Assembly (NCBI GenBank): GCA_000733415.1
Contig: KL662191.1
Location: forward strand, 3,780,980-3,844,979
Reading direction: 5' to 3'
From: [Leptolyngbya] sp. JSC-1
Lineage (GTDB): Bacteria; Cyanobacteriota; Cyanobacteriia; Elainellales; Elainellaceae
Length of the DNA: 64,000 nt
Below are positions 8,816-16,951 of the stretch, one piece after another. Every line of letters begins with the position of its first letter. Within the stretch, counting starts at the first letter, position 1. Under the pieces are notes generated by a model. It was not told the DNA's origin. It ran no database searches and saw nothing but the letters and a program-made list of their open reading frames with translations. Both the position numbers and the translations under genes were made by a program.

Positions 8816-10252
8816 ATGGCTATCGGTGATTCTTCTACCCCAAACGCCTCCAACCCGCGTCGCCCCACGCTGAGCCTGTTGACCATGTTTCGGTTAGGGC
8901 TATTTCAAATGGGGCTGGGCATCATGTCGATTCTTACCCTGGGCGTGTTGAATCGGGTCATGATCAAAGAACTGGCTATTCCCGCTACGATTGCTGCTGG
9001 GACAATTGCCATGCACCAGTTTGTGGCTCCGGCGCGCCTCTGGTTCGGGCAATTGTCGGATGCGAGGCCGATTCAGGGCCATCACCGGACAGGCTACGTG
9101 TGGCTCGGCTCGATTTTGTTTTCGCTGGCCGCCTTTTTGGCGGTGCAGGTGATGTGGCAGCTCGGCACGAGCATCCAGAGTGGGTTGACCGGACAGGCAT
9201 CAATGTGGACAGCAGTGTTGGCTCTGGTGTTTGCCCTCTATGGGATTGCCCTCAGCGCTAGCTCAACTCCGTTTGCCGCTCTGCTGGTGGATGTTTCTGA
9301 TGAAGATAATCGCTCCAAGCTGGTGGGCGTGGTCTGGTCGATGCTGATGGTGGGCATTGTGGTAGGCGCGATCCTGAGTTCAAGACTGCTGCCCCAGCCG
9401 GTGAGCTGTCAGGAGTTGGGCACAGCCAATCTGGAGGTGCTGAGGACGGGCATTGATCGCTTGTTTCTGATTGTGCCGGCGATTGTGATGGGTCTGACAG
9501 TGTTAGCCACCTTTGGCGTCGAGAGAAAATACTCCCGCTTCGCCGAGCGCTCTAGCTTAGTGGAACGGGAAGATCAGATTACGCTGAGTCGGGCACTGCG
9601 GGTGCTGACGGCCTCTCCCCAAACCGGGCTGTTTTTCACCTTTCTGCTGTTTATGACCATCAGTCTGTTCATGCAGGATGCGGTGATGGAATCCTATGGT
9701 GGTCAAGTATTCGGGATGTGCATTGGCGAAACGACTCGATTGAATGCCTTTTTTGGCACCGGCACGCTGGTGGGGATTGGCTTGAGTGGCTTCGCGGTAG
9801 TGCCTCGCATCGGCAAAAAGCAAACGGCGCGGCTGGGCTGCTTGATGGTGGCCTTTTGCTTACTGCTGATTATCATCACCGGCTTTAGCGGCAATTCCAA
9901 GCTGTTGCAGTATGGGCTGCTGCTGTTTGGCTTTGCCTCTGGCGTCACTACCACTGGAGCAATCAGCCTGATGCTGGATCTGACCGCGGCTGAAACGGCT
10001 GGCACCTTCATTGGCGCATGGGGATTAGCGCAGGCGTTGGCCCGAGCACTGGCAACGGTACTGGGCGGTGCGGTGCTGGATGTGGGCAAACTCCTATTCA
10101 CCAACCTGACGCTGGCCTACGGGCTGGTATTTGGCCTGCAAGCTGTGGGTATGGTAACGGCGGTTTGGCTGCTGAGCCGGGTGAACGTGGCCGAATTCCG
10201 TAGCAACACGAAAGCAGCGATTGCTTCGGTACTGGAGGCAGAATTGGATTAG
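8816..10252 (+). CDS. BCD (PucC-like) family MFS transporter
   Basis: 478 residues, about twelve membrane spans. The N-terminus LTMFRLGLFQMGLGIMSIL...VLNRVMIKEL and the MHQFVAPARLWFGQLSD / RTGYVWLG stretch are characteristic of the PucC/BCH2/LhaA (bacteriochlorophyll delivery) family. In phototrophs these carriers assist pigment loading or assembly of light-harvesting or photosystem complexes; the exact cargo in cyanobacteria is unproven. The gene stands alone, ATG after CTACTCCT with no strong Shine-Dalgarno sequence, and the next gene follows after 250 bp. Confidence 0.88.
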   Translation: MAIGDSSTPNASNPRRPTLSLLTMFRLGLFQMGLGIMSILTLGVLNRVMIKELAIPATIAAGTIAMHQFVAPARLWFGQLSDARPIQGHHRTGYVWLGSILFSLAAFLAVQVMWQLGTSIQSGLTGQASMWTAVLALVFALYGIALSASSTPFAALLVDVSDEDNRSKLVGVVWSMLMVGIVVGAILSSRLLPQPVSCQELGTANLEVLRTGIDRLFLIVPAIVMGLTVLATFGVERKYSRFAERSSLVEREDQITLSRALRVLTASPQTGLFFTFLLFMTISLFMQDAVMESYGGQVFGMCIGETTRLNAFFGTGTLVGIGLSGFAVVPRIGKKQTARLGCLMVAFCLLLIIITGFSGNSKLLQYGLLLFGFASGVTTTGAISLMLDLTAAETAGTFIGAWGLAQALARALATVLGGAVLDVGKLLFTNLTLAYGLVFGLQAVGMVTAVWLLSRVNVAEFRSNTKAAIASVLEAELD

Positions 10253-10400
10253 GTGACCTGAATCGCTTGGATCTCGTGGTCCGGGAAACGCCATTAGACC
10301 ATCCCGACCTGCCGTCTCCCTGTGCTTACGTGCTGAACCAAATTCTCGACCCGACCTTCTTTCCCGGACACTCGGTCCCGGACGCTTGGCCCTTGACGGT

Positions 10401-10433
10401 TGTCTGACGAATGTCTGACGAATGTCTGACGAA
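10401..10433. repeat. Triplicated 11-mer TGTCTGACGAA
   Basis: Three perfect head-to-tail copies of an 11-bp unit about 70 bp upstream of the inositol-monophosphatase gene. The period is close to one helical turn, so a multi-site binding region is possible, but nothing further supports that. Confidence 0.7.
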
Positions 10434-10501
10434 ACCGAACCAACCGCAATCTCAGCAATTAGCGCTACAGTAGTGCCACAGCCTTCACAATCACTCCCGC
10501 A

Positions 10502-11308
10502 ATGACAGATTTTTGGCAGCAGATTCTCAGTTTCGCCGAAGCCACAACCGCCCGTGTAGGAACCCAATTACTGCAAGCCGTGGAACCGTCCCGAGCCGAA
10601 GAGAAACCTGACGGCAGTTTGGTGACGCAATTTGACCAATGGGCCGATGCCGAGCTACGCCGATCGATTCAGGCCGCGTTTCCAGAGCACGGCGTCTTGA
10701 GCGAAGAAGTCGAACATATTTTCCCAGATCGCGACTGGTGCTGGATTATTGACCCAATCGACGGCACCACCAACTTTGCCCGGGGAATTCCGCTCTGGGC
10801 TATTTCTCTGGGGCTGCTCTATCGCGGCACGCCGGTATTTGGCCATGTCTATGTGCCGCCCTTGGGTCACTCGTTTCACGGATTCTGGTACGGTAACTCT
10901 GGCTTAACCGGGCCGACCGGTGCCTGCTTGAACCACCAGCCGATTCACACCAGCTCAGATGCCCCCTCGGGCAATCAGTTTTTTAGCCTCTGTGCCCGCA
11001 GCACTCAAGTGTTGCAGCACCCGGTACCCTGCAAAATCCGCATGTTGGGTGTAGCCACCTATAACTTGCTGACGATTGCCACGGGAGCCGCCCTAGGTGG
11101 AGTAGAAGCCACTCCCAAAATCTGGGACATTGCAGCAGTTTGGCCGATTGTGCAGGCAGCAGGCGGCGTTTGGTTCCCGCTAGGGCCAGAGCCATTTCCC
11201 CTCCAACCCGGACAGGATTATGGCCGTCCAGCCTATCCCACTCTGGTAGTCAGTCGTCCGGAACTGCTAGATACCTTTCTGCCGCTAGTCGAGTTTTTGA
11301 AGCGCTAG
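10502..11308 (+). CDS. Inositol monophosphatase family protein
   Basis: 268 residues. Mg-dependent phosphatase fold: metal-site residues in GVLSEEVE, WIIDPIDGTTNFARGIP (the DPxDGTxN hallmark) and WDIAAVWPIVQAAGG near the C-terminus are all present. Family members hydrolyse myo-inositol phosphates, fructose-1,6-bisphosphate, histidinol phosphate or 3'-phosphoadenosine phosphate; the sequence does not decide among them. Cytoplasmic. The 3' end lies 12 bp from the convergent gene at 11321. Confidence 0.92.
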   Translation: MTDFWQQILSFAEATTARVGTQLLQAVEPSRAEEKPDGSLVTQFDQWADAELRRSIQAAFPEHGVLSEEVEHIFPDRDWCWIIDPIDGTTNFARGIPLWAISLGLLYRGTPVFGHVYVPPLGHSFHGFWYGNSGLTGPTGACLNHQPIHTSSDAPSGNQFFSLCARSTQVLQHPVPCKIRMLGVATYNLLTIATGAALGGVEATPKIWDIAAVWPIVQAAGGVWFPLGPEPFPLQPGQDYGRPAYPTLVVSRPELLDTFLPLVEFLKR

Positions 11309-11320
11309 ATGTTTGGCCTA

Positions 11321-12391
11321 TTAGAACTTTTGGCCCACATAAATCGAGCGCACCTCACCATTGCGCCGCACAATCGCTTCTTGATTGCTAATCGAAACAA
11401 GCGTCCAGCCACTGGAGCCAATTGGCTCACCAATGTTGACGCGTTGAGGGGTGCCACTTACATCAAATAGAGCTGCCGAGCGGTCGCCTAGCTCCAAAAC
11501 GCCAATCAGCGTGTGGTTGCTCGCCGCCGCAATATTGGGCACCGGACTGGAGCGGGCCGCAGGCGCTGGACTAGGAGTAGAGGCCCGCGGCGCAGCGGGG
11601 TTAGCAGTGGCTGTCGGGGGTGCTGCAGGAATTGTACCGGGCGCAGATGCAGGCGTTTGAGCTGAGGGGTAGATGGGCACATAGACCCGTTCAATCACAC
11701 TAGGAGATGCTGCCGGACTAGGAGATGGACTAGGAGGCACTGGCGATACAGCCACCTCCGCTTCTTTCTTGGCTAAACGGTCGAGGGCGCGACCAACATA
11801 CTGGAGAAAGTCCTGCTTCTCCTGTACTTTGGGATCGGTGGGGGACGCGGCCCCACTGGGAGTCGGTTCCTCAGCTTGTTGCTGCAATACCATCAGCCAT
11901 ACCTGCGTCAACTGGTCTCGAAACAGATAGGAAAGTATCCCAGCACTCAAGAGCAGCGAACTGCACAACACCGCCACCCAAAAGGAATTCCAGCGCGGTT
12001 TGCTGGGGGTTGGCTCTGCTGTTGGCTCTACTGCTGGGGCTGGCTCAGATTCCTTCAGCTCCGGTGGTTGGGGAATTAGATCGCGGGGAGATAGTTTGGG
12101 CGGCAGAATGGTTTCTAACGGCAAAACAATCTGCGGTGCAGCTGGCTCAGCGACTGGTTCAACGGCGGCCTGAGCAGAGGAGTCAGCGGCTTCTTCCACC
12201 GGCAGCGGTACGCCTCGTTCTAACATACGCTCTACATCTGCAAACAGCATGCCAATCAGGGTATCAGCATTGGTTTCCATGTCATTGGCAGTCACCGCTT
12301 GGCTGAGGTCAAAGCGCAGGGCAGCCAGCTCTTCGGCAGCAGTATCTAGAGAGGCAGGAACAGTTTGAGAATCGCTGACGGGTTGAGTCAT
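11321..12391 (-). CDS. Membrane-anchored proline-rich protein with PilP/GspC-like C-terminus
   Basis: About 356 residues from ATG 12391 (MTQPVSDSQT); an earlier in-frame start would add an unlikely 22 residues. An acidic cytoplasmic N-terminal segment is followed by one membrane span (FWVAVLCSSLLLSAGILSYL, residues about 132-152), an Ala/Pro/Ser-rich periplasmic linker, and a compact C-terminal domain from HTLIGVLELGDRSAALFDV to IYVGQKF. The C-terminal pattern (GVLE.GDRSAALF....VGEPIG.SGW.L..I....A.V.RNGE.R...VG) resembles the HR/PilP domain of GspC and type IV pilus proteins. A pilus or secretion role is an inference. Confidence 0.7.
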   Translation of the reverse strand: MTQPVSDSQTVPASLDTAAEELAALRFDLSQAVTANDMETNADTLIGMLFADVERMLERGVPLPVEEAADSSAQAAVEPVAEPAAPQIVLPLETILPPKLSPRDLIPQPPELKESEPAPAVEPTAEPTPSKPRWNSFWVAVLCSSLLLSAGILSYLFRDQLTQVWLMVLQQQAEEPTPSGAASPTDPKVQEKQDFLQYVGRALDRLAKKEAEVAVSPVPPSPSPSPAASPSVIERVYVPIYPSAQTPASAPGTIPAAPPTATANPAAPRASTPSPAPAARSSPVPNIAAASNHTLIGVLELGDRSAALFDVSGTPQRVNIGEPIGSSGWTLVSISNQEAIVRRNGEVRSIYVGQKF

Positions 12392-12732
12392 AACAAATAG
12401 TGATAGACACGAGCGAGTGAATGATAGCGCAGGCCGGTGAATTTGATGCGGCCCCAAGCACTAGAACCTGAAATTTAGCAGATCCGAATCTAACTGTCAC
12501 CCATCGATCTGCTATCAATAGCGTTTTCTACAGCGAGATCGTTAAAAAAGGCGCTACAGGTGAGCCTGATCGGATTGCTAAGATTTTTGATTTGTTCAGA
12601 GCATGTCGGTTTCGGCTTACCTCGCATTAGGGCTGCAAGTAAGGATAAGGACTTACGCATTCGCCCCCTTTTCTAGGATGCCCGCAGGGCTATAGTCCCC
12701 CAAATCTGGGAGACTTCCAATCTGTTCCCTGG
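12392..12732. other. Intergenic region between divergent genes
   Basis: About 340 bp with stop codons in all frames that I checked. It should hold the promoter of the membrane protein on its left. Its right half contains repeat family A copy 2 (12661-12701), directly in front of the shortened chlorite-dismutase-like gene. Confidence 0.5.
12661..12701 (-). repeat. Dispersed palindromic repeat family A, copy 2
   Basis: Its reverse complement matches 3682-3722 over about 40 bp with few mismatches (shared core ATAGCCCTGCGGGCA and AGAAAAGGGGGCG). It ends about 30 bp before the GTG of the next gene, so it may have arrived with the rearrangement that shortened that gene. Confidence 0.7.
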
Positions 12733-13104
12733 GTGCCACGAAGTTTTACCAGTAATATTCGCTACGCCAAGCGCGATGAACTCAATACATTGCAAGCAAT
12801 CCAGCCAGAACTAAATCGTGCGGAAGCAGTCTGTGCCGTGCTGATTCCTATTAAAAAATCAGCTCAGTGGTGGGAAATGGCACAAGATGAGCGACGAGCT
12901 ATTTTTGAAGAAGAGTCTCATCATACAGCAACTGGTTTGGAATATCTTCCAGGGGTTGCCCGTCGGCTACTGCATTGTTGGGATCTCGGCGAACCCTCTG
13001 ATTTTCTCACCTGGTCTGAATTTGCACCGGAATATACCCAGGTTTTTGATGAATTACTGTTGCGGATGCGTGCCAGTAAAGAATGGCAATATGTTTGGGC
13101 ATGA
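12733..13104 (+). pseudogene. Chlorite dismutase-like family protein, probably internally deleted
   Basis: 123 residues from GTG 12733. The core (WWEMAQDERRAIFEEES, TGLEYLPGVARRLLHC, DLGEPSDFLTWSEFAPE, EWQYV) matches the small chlorite-dismutase-like (heme-binding Dyp/Cld superfamily) proteins of bacteria. In the relatives I recall, MPRSFTF is followed by about 60 residues before TSN.RY; here MPRSFT joins directly to SNIRYAKRDEL. The usual charged tail after EW.YV is also replaced by WA and a stop. The most likely explanation is an internal deletion plus lost 3' end, so the product is probably non-functional. It could still be a short expressed protein. Confidence 0.6.
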
Positions 13105-13385
13105 ATCTAGTGCGATCGGATGAGGTGAAATTTAGAGGTGAATTGTGTATTGAGCAAATATTTGAGCTAGAAAAAGAGGATTGGGCACTTCGTACTGGCT
13201 AACATGGCCCCTTGTATGTTGGAGCAATCAGCGGAAGCTAGTGAGCAAGGCAGCTCAGTGAATCTAGATAGTAGGGTATTTGAAACGTTGATATCCTTTG
13301 GCAGTTCGACCGTTGCCAAAATCAGCCAGCTCTAACTTCATCGCCGCCGATTTCGCTGGGATGACACTGATTGTGAAAGGATCGC
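13105..13385. other. Intergenic; possible gene remnant on the minus strand
   Basis: No intact gene. On the minus strand a 38-codon open stretch ending at 13264 reads ISVIPAKSAAMKLELADFG and further, immediately after the stop of the AhpD-like gene. It looks protein-like but has no plausible start or family match, so at most it is a remnant. Confidence 0.3.
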
Positions 13386-13970
13386 CTAAACCTTATTTGT
13401 GTTCGATTGCATTGAGATAATTGGTTTTTCCCATCTTAGCTTCTCGACTGCTTTGTCTAGAGGCGTACCTGCAATCGAGTTCGTATAGTTGCTCATTGTC
13501 TTAACTGCAATTCCTAAAATCACCTCAAGGGCTTGCTGAGCAGAATAACCGACAGCCAAAAATGCCTTTAATTCAACTTCTACAATCTTTCCTCGATTTA
13601 AGATCAAGGACTTGGTAAATTGCCGCAGTGATTCAAGCCTTGGATCTTCCAATTCTGCTCCCTGTCTGAGTGCCTCGATCTCGCTCGGAGCCATACCCGC
13701 CATTTGTGCTAGCTTAGTATGCCAGGGAACACAGTATTCACATTGATTTTCAAAGTTAGCTGTTTGATAAACAACCTGGCGCTCGATCGGTGATAATGAC
13801 GTGGTACCGAACAGTTCCCAAAGGTGAACATATCCTTCAAGTAAAGCGGGTGACTCCGCCATGACCCTTTCTAGATTCGGAATCATACCCAGGCTCTTCT
13901 TGGCTTGCTCAAGGAGTGGCTTGGAAGCTGCTGGTGCAGTCATTTCGGTGTGAATTTGAAACATTGTCAT
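13386..13970 (-). CDS. Carboxymuconolactone decarboxylase / AhpD-like protein
   Basis: 194 residues. The redox motif C77-x2-C80-x3-H84 (QCEYCVPWHTKLA) is the AhpD-type catalytic centre; the preceding all-helical segment and following EIEALRQG fit the CMD superfamily. Members act as alkylhydroperoxidase partners, thiol peroxidases or gamma-carboxymuconolactone decarboxylases; with the CxxC intact a thiol-redox role is more likely. It is divergent from an HxlR regulator starting 106 bp away (14077), which probably controls it. Start ATG 13970; an alternative ATG lies two codons inside. Confidence 0.88.
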   Translation of the reverse strand: MTMFQIHTEMTAPAASKPLLEQAKKSLGMIPNLERVMAESPALLEGYVHLWELFGTTSLSPIERQVVYQTANFENQCEYCVPWHTKLAQMAGMAPSEIEALRQGAELEDPRLESLRQFTKSLILNRGKIVEVELKAFLAVGYSAQQALEVILGIAVKTMSNYTNSIAGTPLDKAVEKLRWEKPIISMQSNTNKV

Positions 13971-14034
13971 CTTGTAGTAATTCCAATTGTTGTGTTTCGT
14001 CAGTCAAGATAAACGACTGCTAGCTAAACTTCAA

Positions 14035-14069
14035 GTAGATCCTTTTTAGTAGGGTAGATACTTTTTAGT
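14035..14069 (+). promoter_or_regulatory. Direct-repeat operator candidate between AhpD-like and HxlR genes
   Basis: Two copies of the 16-mer GTAGAT[C/A]CTTTTTAGT lie at 14035-14050 and 14054-14069. The 19-bp period is nearly two helical turns, and the second copy ends 7 bp before the HxlR ATG. Each copy holds a small dyad (CCT..AGG or ACT..AGT). This is the expected geometry for binding by a dimeric winged-helix regulator such as the adjacent HxlR protein. Confidence 0.6.
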
Positions 14070-14076
14070 TACAAAC

Positions 14077-14448
14077 ATGGAATCATCAGCGAAGGTAGAC
14101 TCAGGAAATTTTTCCAATCCAACAATTAACTTAATTGCAATGTTCGAGGATTGCCTTGGATGTAAATGGACAATTCATCTTCTAACGCAAATTCGCTGTG
14201 GGACCAATCGCCCTGGTGCATTGGTAAAAACTAAAAAGGGATTGACAACTAAGGTACTCAATGAATGTTTGACAAGATTGGTTCAATTTGGCATTGTCGA
14301 GAAGTTCACTTATTCAGAACTTCCTCCTCGCGTTGAGTATCATCTAACTTCCTTTGGGCAGGAGTTTGCTGAGATTCTTGATCAAATTGAAGCCTTACAG
14401 CGTAAATTCAAGATGGACAGCGATCGCTCTACCGAAAAGCGAATTTAA
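14077..14448 (+). CDS. HxlR-family winged-helix transcriptional regulator
   Basis: 123 residues. The HxlR pattern is clear: LGCKWTIHLLTQI, a winged helix with KGLTTKVLNECLTRLVQFGIVEK and the wing SELPPRVEYHLTSFG. Unusually, Cys26 and Cys29 form a CxxC at the helix that normally reads GGKW; with Cys41 this makes three cysteines near the N-terminus. HxlR-family sensors such as HypR, QorR and YodB respond to oxidants or quinones through cysteines (established). Divergent pairing with a CxxC AhpD-like gene supports redox or electrophile sensing (inference). Confidence 0.88.
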   Translation: MESSAKVDSGNFSNPTINLIAMFEDCLGCKWTIHLLTQIRCGTNRPGALVKTKKGLTTKVLNECLTRLVQFGIVEKFTYSELPPRVEYHLTSFGQEFAEILDQIEALQRKFKMDSDRSTEKRI

Positions 14449-14606
14449 TTTCTTTCATCCTGTTGATAACTGTAGAAAGCAACATCATTGATAGAAAAAG
14501 TCCAAAAATGAAATTCTCTTACAATGAAGATGAAATAAACTTAATAAGAATGAAACTGATATCGTTTCCCAACCAGTTCTCTTGACTTCGTCGGACTCAG
14601 AGATGA

Positions 14607-15089
14607 TTATGTATCCCCATCGCTGACCGCAACAGCAATATCGAAATGAAGCACATCTTCGCGTACTCCAAACTTCGTATAGAGCGCAATCGCAGGGTCA
14701 TCCCCAACAACCGCCTGTACAAAAATAATATAGGCTGCTCGCGCTACAGCGATCTTCTTTAATTCCTGGATTAGTGCGGTGGCGATGCCTTCGCGTCGAT
14801 GCGCTGCTGCAACAGCCAGATCGTAAATATAGATTTCACTTCGCTCCTGCTCAAACTTCCGGAGTTCGTAAGCGGCAATACCTCCGACTACTGATCCATT
14901 TTTTAACGCTGCGAGCGCGATGAAATAATCGCTGCTTAACAACCGCTTGAGATAGGCAGCGCTTGGGCGAAACGAGGTATAGGTATCAACTTCGTTGAAA
15001 GCCTCACCAAAGGTAGTTAATAAGCCCTCCATAAGTGGCAGGTCGCTTGCGGAAAGCTGGCGAATGCTAATTGGCTCAGAGGATGACAT
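14607..15089 (-). CDS. AAC(3)-I family aminoglycoside 3-N-acetyltransferase-like GNAT protein
   Basis: 160 residues. Strong blocks shared with AAC(3)-I enzymes: YFIALAALKNGSVVGGIAAY, KFEQERSEIYIYDLAVAAAH, the acetyl-CoA loop HRREGIATALI (about 97-107), AYIIFVQA, GDDPAIALYTKFGVRED and HFDI. These include the conserved FEQ-RSEIYIYDLAV and GDDPA segments that I associate with AAC(3)-Ia. The likely reaction is acetyl-CoA-dependent N3 acetylation of aminoglycosides or a related amine. No integron or transposon borders it; the upstream gene is a DUF4440 protein 66 bp away on the same strand, so it looks like an environmental, chromosomal member. Confidence 0.85.
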   Translation of the reverse strand: MSSSEPISIRQLSASDLPLMEGLLTTFGEAFNEVDTYTSFRPSAAYLKRLLSSDYFIALAALKNGSVVGGIAAYELRKFEQERSEIYIYDLAVAAAHRREGIATALIQELKKIAVARAAYIIFVQAVVGDDPAIALYTKFGVREDVLHFDIAVAVSDGDT

Positions 15090-15155
15090 TTTCCACCTAT
15101 TGATTGGGGTGACTTTGAACGTTCAACACCGTGCAAGTTTAAGGAACTCTAGCCT

Positions 15156-15533
15156 TCAAACCATCGCAGTAACGCTGCCACCAACGATTTGCCAACCGCT
15201 TTTGCCTCTACGCCAAACTCTCATGTAGCGGTAATCCCCTGCGAAGGCATTTCCTAAATATGTCCCGCTCAAGAAAATTTGAGCCAACGCAAGAACAAAG
15301 TGTTCGCTCCAAACTCGTATTTCTAGCTCTTTGGGCACAAACTCGTGAAACTGAGTACCGCCAGTACGGTGCAAGTCTAAATCCATCGCCTTAGTTGCCA
15401 GTTCACCAGTTGGCCCAGCGAAAAGCAGATCATCGGCAATGAGCACGTCTAATTCAGATACGTCGGAGGTTGACATTGCGGTGTAAAGTCGCGCCTCACA
15501 CTCGCGAATTTGGGTTTCAATTTCTGAATCCAT
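15156..15533 (-). CDS. DUF4440 / NTF2-like family protein
   Basis: 125 residues from ATG 15533 (MDSEIETQIRECEARLYTAM). The frame is open up to 15710 but the added residues do not resemble the family. SNF-like small cone fold (NTF2 superfamily): helical N-terminus with ARLYTAM..SD...LD.LIADDLLFAGPTGELATK and a C-terminal sheet YRYMRVWRRGKSGWQIVGGSVT. Members bind small ligands or act as small hydrolases or isomerases; no catalytic assignment is possible. It precedes the AAC(3)-I-like gene and may be cotranscribed with it. Confidence 0.8.
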   Translation of the reverse strand: MDSEIETQIRECEARLYTAMSTSDVSELDVLIADDLLFAGPTGELATKAMDLDLHRTGGTQFHEFVPKELEIRVWSEHFVLALAQIFLSGTYLGNAFAGDYRYMRVWRRGKSGWQIVGGSVTAMV

Positions 15534-15855
15534 ATTTCCCACTACAGTTCTAACAACACTTAACAATTCCTCATTATTACCCATCGCCTCATCAAGGTGC
15601 CTCCACCGATTGCCTCTGGGACTTCCCGGTTCAAGTCGATCGCCTCCATCCACAAGTACGAGAGATGTGTGCTGAACCAGCTCCTGAGCAATTAGATTTT
15701 CAGCAAGCATAAGTACCCATCAAGTAAATCTAATTTCTTTCACCCTGATGGTGCTTCAGCGCATGGAGTACCAACATGCTGTTGAGCGGCTATGAGTAAC
15801 CTTTGCAATACCACCAAGATCTCTCAACGGTCCGCTCCGACGGGAACGTTAGGCT

Positions 15856-16368
15856 TCATTCCTTTCTTATTAATGGCACCAAGTGCATCATGTAATCTCG
15901 TTTTCCAATTGGTACACCAGCCATGCGAAGAATGTCATAAGCCGTAACCATGTGGAAGTAAAAGTTTGGAATTAGAAATTCATTGACATAGGCATTACCA
16001 GACAACTCGACGTAGAGACTCTGTCCCAAGTCAATGCGCGTCACCTCAGCTAGCTTTGCATCTTCAACATTGATACCCAAAAGGAGTTCCCTAGTGTTTA
16101 CTATGTGCCCGTATGCCTGTGCGAGAGATGTGACATCTGGATCTAGATTATCCGCAGGTTTACCATCACACCAGAGAGCAAAGTTGCGTGGTTGATTGCA
16201 GGTGAAAGCAATCTGTGTACCGAAGGGAAACATATCAGCCGCGATGCGCTTTTGAAGAAACGACTCATCATCACAGAAATGAGTTTGAGCTGACTTCAAG
16301 AGATGTTCAAGAGTCGCTAAGCGGCTGTGGAAAACGATTCGGATTGAATCTACATTCTGACTTTGCAT
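15856..16368 (-). CDS. DUF1993 domain protein (DinB-like helical bundle)
   Basis: 170 residues from ATG 16368 (MQSQNVDSIRIVF); a longer TTG start is unlikely. Matches DUF1993: four-helix bundle with DMFPFGTQIAFTC, a middle LAQAYGHIVNTRELL and the C-terminal hallmark PNFYFHMVTAYDILRMAGVPIGKRDYM. The family is widespread, small and functionally uncharacterised, related to DinB/YfiT-type metal-dependent transferases. It stands alone between a DUF4440 gene and a broken PIN-domain gene. Confidence 0.82.
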   Translation of the reverse strand: MQSQNVDSIRIVFHSRLATLEHLLKSAQTHFCDDESFLQKRIAADMFPFGTQIAFTCNQPRNFALWCDGKPADNLDPDVTSLAQAYGHIVNTRELLLGINVEDAKLAEVTRIDLGQSLYVELSGNAYVNEFLIPNFYFHMVTAYDILRMAGVPIGKRDYMMHLVPLIRKE

Positions 16369-16394
16369 TTTGCGATCCCTCAAAACTTACTCTA

Positions 16395-16682
16395 TGAATC
16401 CTAGCTGTATCTAGAACGAATTTCAGCCTAAATCAAGTACAGATTGGTTCAAATCAAGTAATGCAAGATTGCGAATAATTTCGAGTCGCTGAGATGCCAT
16501 TTGGGCATCTCCTTGGGAGGTTCTTTCACAACTGCTTGGGAGGCGTAGAGTTGGAAGTAACTGCGGCGCGTATCCCACCACTCCCTTGTTATCTCAATAT
16601 TGGCAGCCACAACAAGATCTCTGCTAGGTCGAGCAGTGAGATAGCCTAAGATACTCGTTTTGATGTAAACAGTTTCACTCAT
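16395..16682 (-). pseudogene. PIN-domain toxin (VapC-like), frameshifted and truncated
   Basis: Starts at ATG 16682 with MSETVYIKTSILGYLTARPS and continues to QAVVKE near residue 53, then leaves the family frame. The adjacent frame resumes it (GDAQMASQRLEIIRNLALL, then DLNQSVLDLG and a stop near 16430), showing a frameshift around 16500-16520. The family's first acidic residue (YIETS in relatives I recall) is Lys here, so the metal site would be lost even without the frameshift. The C-terminal half with the remaining acidic residues is missing. No antitoxin gene is visible. This is a decayed toxin gene. Confidence 0.72.
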
Positions 16683-16783
16683 GCAGGAGAATGGACAGCA
16701 GCTTTTTCTATTTTAGCCCACGCTCCTGCTCGTCCGGGCAGGGCATATCGTTACCCCACGCCAACTGATGTAGGCACCCTGCC

Positions 16784-16951
16784 TTACCTCTCATACTTCT
16801 GTTTGTAATCCTGTAATTTTTTTCGGATAGCTGTAATTGTGCTTTCTCCATCAATTTTAGCTAATTCCCCCTTAGAGTCTGCATCTCGCGCGAACTGATA
16901 GGCTACTCTAATGATATTCGCTCCACTTGTTTCAAGAGTAAATTCCTGCAT
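16784..16951 (-). CDS. Small ORF of unknown function, 55 aa
   Basis: Reads MQEFTLETSGANIIRVAYQF, then a charged helical tail ending KLQDYKQKYER. Its first 20 bp overlap the end of the ORF at 16932, a tight arrangement typical of translationally coupled genes. Composition is protein-like (alternating hydrophobic and charged residues). I do not recognise the family; it could instead be a remnant of the accessory patch. Confidence 0.4.
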   Translation of the reverse strand: MQEFTLETSGANIIRVAYQFARDADSKGELAKIDGESTITAIRKKLQDYKQKYER

